A stretch of 64,000 nucleotides of DNA from positions 2,480,001 through 2,544,000 of the forward strand of contig OZ018410.1 in NCBI GenBank assembly GCA_963969595.1, written 5' to 3'. The DNA comes from Neckera pumila. Taxonomy: Eukaryota > Streptophyta > Bryopsida > Hypnales > Neckeraceae. A model generated the notes under the pieces. It saw nothing but the letters and a program-made list of their open reading frames with translations. It made no database searches and was not told the DNA's origin. The number at the start of each line of letters is the position of its first letter. The stretch's first letter is position 1. Positions 57,201 to 64,000 of the stretch are shown in pieces. Both the position numbers and the translations under genes were made by a program.

Positions 57201-57798
57201 TTGTCCGCGACGTATTGATCACAAATCAGAGTGCCCGCTCTAAATTGTCTGAAGAAGACTCTGTGCCGACCACATTTGATTTCTCATACTGATTTCTATG
57301 AACGTAAGACCCATTATGAAGCTGGTTTCAGACTATGAAAGTGCTTTGCATACACAAGAATTAAATCGTTCTATTCAATGGATCCAAGAATACCAGTAAT
57401 AATGCAGCTAGTTTCTGTCAAGAGATTTGGACTTTAGTATGTTGAAGTAGAGCAATCAAGGACGTCACGAAAATTCAGAAACTAACAAATTCAGCAATTC
57501 AGTGACAATAAGCAAACTATGAATTCAATTTCAGCCCCTGGACAAGATGATTTATGCATCCTGAATATTTCGACAAGGATGCTTATGTGAATACTGAATT
57601 CAGTCAAAAAGATCTTACAAACCATTGAATTTCAAGTCAATGAACTCCATCATATTCTGGACTGCACCAATTTTCAAAGAGACAGCTACATTGTGCAATC
57701 AAGTGCACTGAATCCAAATGAGTGATGGCCCCAACTGACGGAGGAATGTTGGAAGTTCAAAATTTCGGGAGTGACTCCAATCAAAAAGCAATGCGGAT
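57201..57798. other. Spacer downstream of a possible minus-strand exon
   Basis: No gene recognised; it would be intron sequence if the minus-strand exon at 57.9-58.1 kb is real. Confidence 0.4.
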
Positions 57799-57857
57799 AA
57801 ACCACAATATGTACAAACCACAATATGTACAAACCACAATATGTACAAACCACAATA
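57799..57857. repeat. 16-bp tandem repeat, 3.7 units
   Basis: Unit AAACCACAATATGTAC, three perfect copies and a partial fourth. Confidence 0.95.
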
Positions 57858-57911
57858 GGAATGAAACTCACAATGAAATGAACTGCTAAGCAATTCTGCC
57901 CATACTTACAT

Positions 57912-58093
57912 GATGCAGTCGATGCGCACACCAGGTCTTCAATCTCCGGAACTGAGGACGTCTCCACCGAAACTAAAAGACGTCTCCACCGAAGGCAGCC
58001 TTTCCTTCCCGTACGCAAAACAGTAGGCCGATCAAAAACACCAACATCACAAGCGATAAGAATCCGTCCAACTTTGAAATCAAAACAAGAAAC
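57912..58093 (-). CDS. Possible first coding exon of an unknown minus-strand gene
   Basis: Read on the minus strand, an ATG lies near 58103. An open frame runs about 60 codons and ends at a strong donor (CAT then GTAAGTATGG). The sequence upstream on that strand (58.1-58.35 kb) is GC-richer and pyrimidine-rich, like a leader. No protein was recognised. Exon limits are approximate, and no second exon was found. It could equally be a non-coding transcript or chance. Confidence 0.25.
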
Positions 58094-58384
58094 GCAAGGA
58101 ACCATGGAAAAAAGCAGCGGTTTTGGGTTAGTGTACAGTAAAGTTATGGTACCAGAAGTGGAAGTGGAAGAATTAATCTTCGGTGCGGCAATGCGGTGGT
58201 CTACAACAACCTTTCACTTCGTCAAACGGGATGCACTGCAAGCAAGGCACAAGGTCATAGCGACAGAGGCAACGGACTCTACGAAGAAAGCAAACTTCGG
58301 CCACAGTTGCATTCCACTTCGTGAAGGCGGTTTAGGTTGGGTCATTTAATGCGCACAGGAATTGCGGCGGCCATTGTCAGGCAC

Positions 58385-58740
58385 TTCCTTGTTAGAAAAA
58401 AAAAAAAAATTGTTTTGGTCTTCTTTAAACACGTGGACTACAACCTCGCAATCCACCTTTCTTTTTAATTTTAAAAATACCAAAAAAATTGTTATGAAGG
58501 GGATTTTAAAAAAAAAAAAAAAAAAAAAATGAAGATAAAAAAACAATTCCATGAAAAAAAAATTGTCCATGAATGGAATATATATATAAAAATAAAAATA
58601 AATAAAAAATTAGAACGGAATATTGTCTATGAACGGAATACAAAAAAATATAAAATAAAAAAATAAAAATAAAAAAATAAAAAATTAAGAAAAAAATATA
58701 AAATTAAAAAAAATATATATATATATATACTTTATTTTTT
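58385..58740. repeat. Low-complexity A-rich tract
   Basis: Several long A runs, AAAAT repeats and an AT dinucleotide run near 58714-58730. Confidence 0.85.
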
Positions 58741-59530
58741 GTAGACTTTCAACTTATAACTTCAATATAAAAAATTTGAAATTCAAAGTCTGTAGTGTCA
58801 AAAAAATCAGCAAATGGCGGTCAAAGTCATATGAAATTGCTGGTCAGTGTTCAAAATAAAATTTTATTTTCAACTTTCACTGCTAAATAATATCTTCCAA
58901 TCTATATGGTCAAACTTCATGAAATTTTTACCACATCATCTTTGACAAGTGAAGTATGAAATCCTATGGTTAGATTCTAAATTTTTTTTTTCTTGTGTTC
59001 TTGGATGAACAGAGCCTAAATGGCAGTTTTGGGGGGTTTTCCACATTAAAATGGCCTTGGGAATTTAGGGGTTCAGCTATTTTTGAAGTGTACTTCCGCA
59101 TCTTTAATCAACCTCATATTTCTGGGGTGACCAATTTTATAGATGTGATATGCAAAATGAGAATTGAAAGATTTCCATAGTTGGAATACTCTCACGATTG
59201 AACATTATCATTTTCCGATTCATAAATTATATTGTTGTATTTTCTTTTCATATGTGGTTCTAACATGTCTAGTTTGAATTTGTACGGTCACGATCGAAAG
59301 AAATTCGCACAACTTATGAAAATGTTGTTTTAGGTTCAAATAAAGTAAGAGGGTGCAATTTGGGAAAAATTTAAAACGTCGAGAACATACAGAACCCATA
59401 GGATCTCTAACGTGTCCAGTTCGGATTTGTATGGTTACAATAAAAAAAAAATCATTGATACAACTTATCAAAATGTTGGCATTTTGTTCCATTTAGAACA
59501 AATTCCAAGAAGCGCCAAACAGGCCTTTGT
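58741..59530. mobile_element. Two abutting decayed copies of the TTAACCCC repeat family
   Basis: GGCCTTGGGAATTTAGGGGTT at 59052 is a right terminus (TTAA decayed). Its left-hand body resembles 42.5-42.75 kb. The segment 59.23-59.53 kb is the reverse complement of the left part of the 43464 element (CATTTTGTTCC, CTTATCAAAATGTTGGCA). No coding capacity. Confidence 0.5.
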
Positions 59531-60712
59531 CAATTTGGGCTTCAAAAACATTTGTACAGTAAGACCTCTCTAACCTGATTGGTCCGGGACTGCCTAACAA
59601 GATTGCTTTAGAGAGAGTAATTGCTTTAGAAAGAATTTGCACTACACAAGAAGTTGCCCAAAGGATACATGAGGAAAACGACCTGCTGGAACTAATTGAT
59701 TTTTCTTTTCTGGACAAGGCCGAGGTGCACTACTATTCCTAGGGAAGGTGTCATTTTGTTCTACAGCTTATTTTAATCCCCAAGTCGGGACCACCCGGCT
59801 CTATTTGTTTGAAGAGGTCTTAGGGTGTTCAGAGGATCAATTTTTGCAGGTTTTAGTGTAGCTCTAATGTTCGATTTCAAATTCATGTATCAAGAATACA
59901 AAAACAATTGTGATAATTCCACTATATTCAAAGATATTGGAAAAAATATACAAATACGCTGAAGAATAAGTTCTCTGAATTGGCGCATATATGAGTTTTA
60001 AATAACCATAATGAAGGGTTTCGGAAGAGAAGGGAAAAAAGAGTAAAGCAAAATAGGGGAAGAAAACAACAGAAGGCAGAAAAGATTTTTAAAATGTAGG
60101 GTGCTATACTAAATGGAAAATAAAAAGTATTTCTAACAATACTTCGCTTATAGTAAATTACAAATATAATAGGTAAACAACCTCCCATAAAGCAGGCCCC
60201 GATCTCAGGTGTACACTAAACTTCTAAGCTAATGACTCCATTGAGGCGAGTGCATAATTTATAAAATCTATTTTTCAAGCACACTTATAACATGAAGACC
60301 AATTTAATCTTTGTATATACGTAATACCGTTGTGATTACACCTACTCTATCAGTGTAAATATATCGTACATTGCATTTGGACAATTACAAATCTCCAAAA
60401 GGTGCTACAACTTCTTCACATGTTTATTTTTCAATTATCCCGTAAATGACAAATATGCGTTTGTTGGCTGTCCCGTGTGGATCATTTACTACATTTTAAA
60501 AATGACATGTGGCCAAAAGTAGGGAAGCTCTTCTTTTGGGGAGATAAAAAAGTATAGAGTATTTACAACTAAAGTAGGAGACATGCAAAGGGTGAAATGT
60601 ATTCCAAGTAAGTTAATAGGCCTACTAATGTGATCCTTTCACTTTTTGTACATCTAATTTAGGAACTGCTCATTTGGGTCTTCATTTTCACCATTTACTA
60701 CTGTCTCTATGT
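59531..60712. other. Spacer, no gene recognised
   Basis: Mixed composition. The stretch 59.57-59.78 kb is slightly richer in GC without a recognisable frame. Confidence 0.5.
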
Positions 60713-60775
60713 GGGTTTAGGGTTTAGGGTTTAGGATTTAGGGTTTAAAGGTTTAGGGTTTAGGATTTAGGGTTT
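60713..60775. repeat. Interstitial telomere-like repeats (TTTAGGG)
   Basis: About eight units of the plant telomere heptamer, with GATTTAG and TTTAAAG variants. Confidence 0.92.
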
Positions 60776-62017
60776 TTGGCTTATCTTCATAAGATGATGC
60801 TGAATCCATTTAATATTTTCTGGGCTACCAAGAACATTGTCATTTTCAATGATTCATAAACAAAGACTTTTAATATAAAAAAAATAATCTTTATAATAGA
60901 TCTACCTTTCTTCAATGTATTATTCTTATAAGTGATTTTCTAGGGTACACACTTGTTAATAATTTTTAGTATTTTAAAATCTTTAGAAATTTACAAATAA
61001 ATATTCAAATAGGAAAAAAAAACAAATTCACATTGTCAAGCATGCACAAGGAATTCAGGAAAACAAAAGTGTCTACTAAAAAAATTCAATGCAAAATATG
61101 AAGATACTTGTAAAACCATCCAATGTACCTTGCAAAAAAATTGGGTGGAAGAAATAGGAGGACAGAAGGGGAAAAGAATCGCTGTGACATGGGTAGTATA
61201 AGTAATGATAGGGTACCATAATATAAGTAATTTTGCCGAATTATATAATTATACGGGCCCCTTTTTTAAGACCTTGGAGATAAATAGACCTCCAAAAAAT
61301 ACCTCCTTGCCGCACGGGGGTATAAGACATAGAAAGAGTGATGCACCCAAGCTGGGTGTATAGAAATTCATTTTCCAAATGAATATTTTAAGTTTTGTGG
61401 TCAACAGAATATTAGAATTAATTATGTTTTGTGAGTTCAAAAAACAATTGCTACATTTGGAGACACCTACAAGCGTATGGTATATTCTTACTATATGTTC
61501 AAACAGTTATTGGATGGTATGTCATTTTCTCGGAGGTGCAGTAAGTGATGTCGATATTTGAATACATGCAAGTACACTAGAAGAAAATTCAAGTTTTCTG
61601 TTGTTTAGGTCTCGTTGATCTAATGAATTTTTGAGAAAATTTCTTTGATTTCAACAGATTTTTATCAAAAATTGACCAGATCATCGCAACCAAAACAACA
61701 AAATAACTAAATTTGACACTACTGACAAATAAAAGTTTTTTCAAAAAATATTTAAATTAAGAATTATAATCTCATTTGGTATACTGTACTATTCATAGAA
61801 TAACATTGCATGTCTTCTAATAACTACAGAATGTTGCATAATAGGATCAAGTAGAAAAAATGATAAACCTAGAATACCCCCGTAGATATGAAATTAGGAT
61901 GACAAGTATCCAGTTTTGGCTGGCCTTATTAGTTGGTCCAGCTATAAGTATAGTAATTGTATAATAATTTGAGGAACGTTGAAGCAGCTGTTGTAGCCGG
62001 GTGATGAATTGAATTGT
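60776..62017. other. AT-rich spacer
   Basis: No gene recognised. Confidence 0.55.
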
Positions 62018-62157
62018 AGCAAGGTGTATTTTTTTGCCTTTTTAGTTTCATATGATTGTGTAGTAGGAAGGTGCATTTACAATTCTTTCAATTTTATATG
62101 AATGTGTTGTAGGAAGCTGTATGTTCCTTTCTCTTTTAGTTCATATATGAAGTTGTT
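62018..62157. repeat. Degenerate tandem repeat, three units of 46-47 bp
   Basis: Units start AGCAAGGTG (62018), AGGAAGGTG (62065) and AGGAAGCTG (62111) and share a TTTTAGTTCATAT-type end. Confidence 0.7.
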
Positions 62158-62336
62158 AGTTCAAAAATAGAATGTTGCATGAGGAAATTGTATTTGTGAA
62201 TGTGTTTATGTTCTTGTTTCATTCCATTTTCAAGATTCCATATGAACATTGAATGCATGTATACTGAGTACTCCTGCTTGAGAGTTGGTAACTTTGTAGA
62301 TTTCAGAGACACAGTCCATGAATCCTGAAGCGCAAA

Positions 62337-62580
62337 TTCAAATTCTCTAATTCTAAATAATGAATAGGACAAAAACAAAATAGAGCTTCAATTTCCTAAT
62401 TCTAAGTAGTCAATAGGCCCTAGGAAAATGGAGTTTGAAATTCCCTAAGTTGGAGTACCAAGTAGGCCTTAAAACAATGGAAACTTCAAATTTTCTAAAT
62501 CTGAGTCATGAGTAGGCCTAAAAAAAGAAGGGAGCTTGAAATTCCCTAAGCTTGAAGTACTGAGTACACTAAAATAATGT
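62337..62580. repeat. Degenerate tandem repeat, five units of about 50 bp
   Basis: Units built on TTGAAATTCCCTAAG followed by AGTAGGCC start at 62337, 62397, 62435, 62485 and 62536. Confidence 0.75.
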
Positions 62581-62689
62581 AGTAGTAACTTATTTTTTAG
62601 TAAATATACCCTACAACATATTCCAGCCAAATAGGAATTATAATTAATAAAAATGTGAAATTGTTTTTTAAGAAATTTAGTATAATTAA

Positions 62690-63260
62690 TAAAAAATTCA
62701 ATATGGTTTTATAGATTTATGTATACGTGTAAATTTTTGAATAATTCCATTTGATGTATGAGATGAAAATGAAGTTTTATTCTAGTTTGCAAGTACTTAT
62801 GGATTCCTTCGAAAAAAAAATGGAAGTCCTTCATTTAACTCAATTTTTAATATTCTTTGAAAAAAATAAAGGCATACAATGTACAATGAACCTTACAACA
62901 TTAAACCATGGGGATTGACATTTTTCAATTCCATAATTATATTCCGTAATTTAGTGTTGTCAATCATTCTCTACTTTCTTTCTATGATGTATTTTTTTCG
63001 TATATGTTTTGAAATTCAAAATGATTCAAAATTTTCAAGCATGTCGTGAACTTGAATACAAACCATTAAATTTGAGGAGTAACCACAATTTTGGACATTG
63101 TTCATTTAAATGTGGTCTTTTCAATTGCAGTTGCCCGATTCTTTGCGCTTCCGAAAAAAGGATTCTTGTCAAATCAAATGCTTTTATCTTGCAATCTACA
63201 AGGTGGAAAATTCAAATTTTTTTTCTACATATTCTCAAACTATCTTACTACAAGATCCTA
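62690..63260. mobile_element. Decayed dispersed repeat related to 19.3-19.9 kb
   Basis: Collinear similarity to 19.33-19.90 kb (for example TATGGATTC, ATCATTCTCTAC, TTTTCAAGCATG against TTTTCAATCATG). No coding capacity. Confidence 0.5.
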
Positions 63261-63299
63261 CGGTTACAAATGTCCGAAAGAAATAACTTTCTAGAATTT

Positions 63300-64000
63300 G
63301 GTTTAGGGCTTCGCACGGCCATAGGGCAAAATCTGGTTCGATGCAGGTCCGGCACGAGCATAGGGCAAACTCTAGGTTCGGTGGAGCTTTGGTGCAGCTC
63401 CGGTTCGAAGTCGTCCACCTCGGTTGATCGTCGTCTCTGCGCGCCAGGGTTTCCTGTGTTTTCTCTTGTTCTTCCTTTCTCGCTGCTCCGTTGCTGTTGC
63501 TTTTGCATTTCGGTTTTCCTTGTTTTCGTGTCTTCACTTTGCTGCTGTCATTGTGGCGCGTGCTTCTGTGTGGTGCCGGAGTTCCCTGCGGCAGTGGCGG
63601 AGTTTGTGGCGGCGTCATCTGTTGTAGACAAGGTAAGGTTCACTTTTCATTTTCAGGTTTTCACGTCATTTCGAGGTTTTGGCTTCATGTTATTCAGTTC
63701 TGGTTAGTTACGTTTATTGTGCTGGGTTTATTTTGTGCGGTGGCAGTTCTTGTTTCAGTCTTGCAATGTCAATGTCAATCTGCTTCACTGGAATTTCCCG
63801 ACTTCTCTGCAGATTGGCTTTATTTTCAGTAGAATGTCTTAGTGTTTTGCCTTGTTTCTATTACAGTTTTCTGCGAAACAGAAGAACTAGTTTCAGTACG
63901 TTTACATGTTCAGTATGTTTGCATTATAGATCATAGTGATCTATTCTTATTTCTAGGGTTTCTTCTTATTTGTACTGTTGTTATTGTAAAGTTAGTTTGT
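63300..64000 (+). other. Probable 5' leader of a gene running off the right edge
   Basis: GC content jumps at about 63.3 kb. 63.42-63.63 kb is pyrimidine-rich and resembles in style the leader at 3.7-4.1 kb. A good donor (CAAG then GTAAGG) lies at 63633, followed by T-rich intron-like sequence. CATAGGGCAAA recurs 40 bases apart near 63.32 and 63.36 kb. No start codon can be assigned. Confidence 0.4.

Noticed and set aside
63009..63707. A 232-codon plus-strand frame as a protein gene
   Set aside because: It spans decayed repeat sequence and then the GC-rich leader, changes composition abruptly and crosses a strong splice donor.

Overview
This is a 64 kb stretch of nuclear DNA from a plant. 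Three things point that way: an intact 9-cis-epoxycarotenoid dioxygenase gene (NCED, abscisic acid synthesis) with a plastid transit peptide, TTTAGGG-type telomere-like repeats, and GT-AG introns. The spacers are very AT-rich, while the coding islands are much richer in GC and separated by decayed repeats. I infer a seed-free land plant (moss, liverwort, lycophyte or fern), but I cannot name the species. I saw no convincing tRNA, rRNA or CRISPR.

Layout. 1-3.6 kb: AT-rich repeats, including one 1.2 kb element with terminal inverted repeats. 3.6-13 kb: the most unusual region, a plus-strand cluster of three genes. Gene A (5509-10266, three coding exons plus a probable 5' UTR intron) encodes about 1421 residues: an N-terminal unknown domain, an RGG/basic linker, a ParB/sulfiredoxin-like segment, a degenerate beta-class DNA methyltransferase-like segment split by an intron, and an acidic coiled-coil tail. 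An in-frame TAG interrupts its first exon. Gene B is an FCP1/NLI-interacting-factor-like HAD phosphatase domain with an altered catalytic motif. Gene C is a basic, Ser/Pro-rich unknown protein. Thirteen copies of a 21-bp palindrome (half-site TTATCYTCG, three free bases, inverted half-site) are scattered over this cluster and were not seen elsewhere in the window. Most lie in introns, leader or spacer; two lie inside coding sequence. 13.5-15.5 kb: no gene, but about 25 copies of a different near-palindrome, GACAATTTGTC.

15.5-24 kb: AT-rich decayed transposon remnants. 24-30.4 kb: the NCED gene with an ABRE and RY motifs upstream. 30.4-47 kb: repeats, including a 150-bp inverted repeat, a three-copy MITE family (one copy carrying a nested CACTA-type MITE), a TTAA-flanked element at 43.5-44.2 kb and a 300-bp CACTA-type element at 45.8-46.1 kb. 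47-52 kb: a broken DUF7869-type transposase-like gene on the minus strand (three in-frame TGA codons and a frameshift). 52-63 kb: more repeats, a GC-rich tandem array with an exact 147-bp period and telomere-like repeats. 63.3-64 kb: a GC-rich, pyrimidine-rich leader with a good splice donor, probably the 5' end of a gene that runs off the right edge.

How it fits together. The NCED gene is an ordinary host gene in a sea of repeats. The 3.6-13 kb cluster, and possibly the motif field beside it, is the best candidate for an undescribed system: a ParB-like/pseudo-methyltransferase protein encoded amid many copies of a dimer-type palindromic site. That the protein binds the site is inference and untested.
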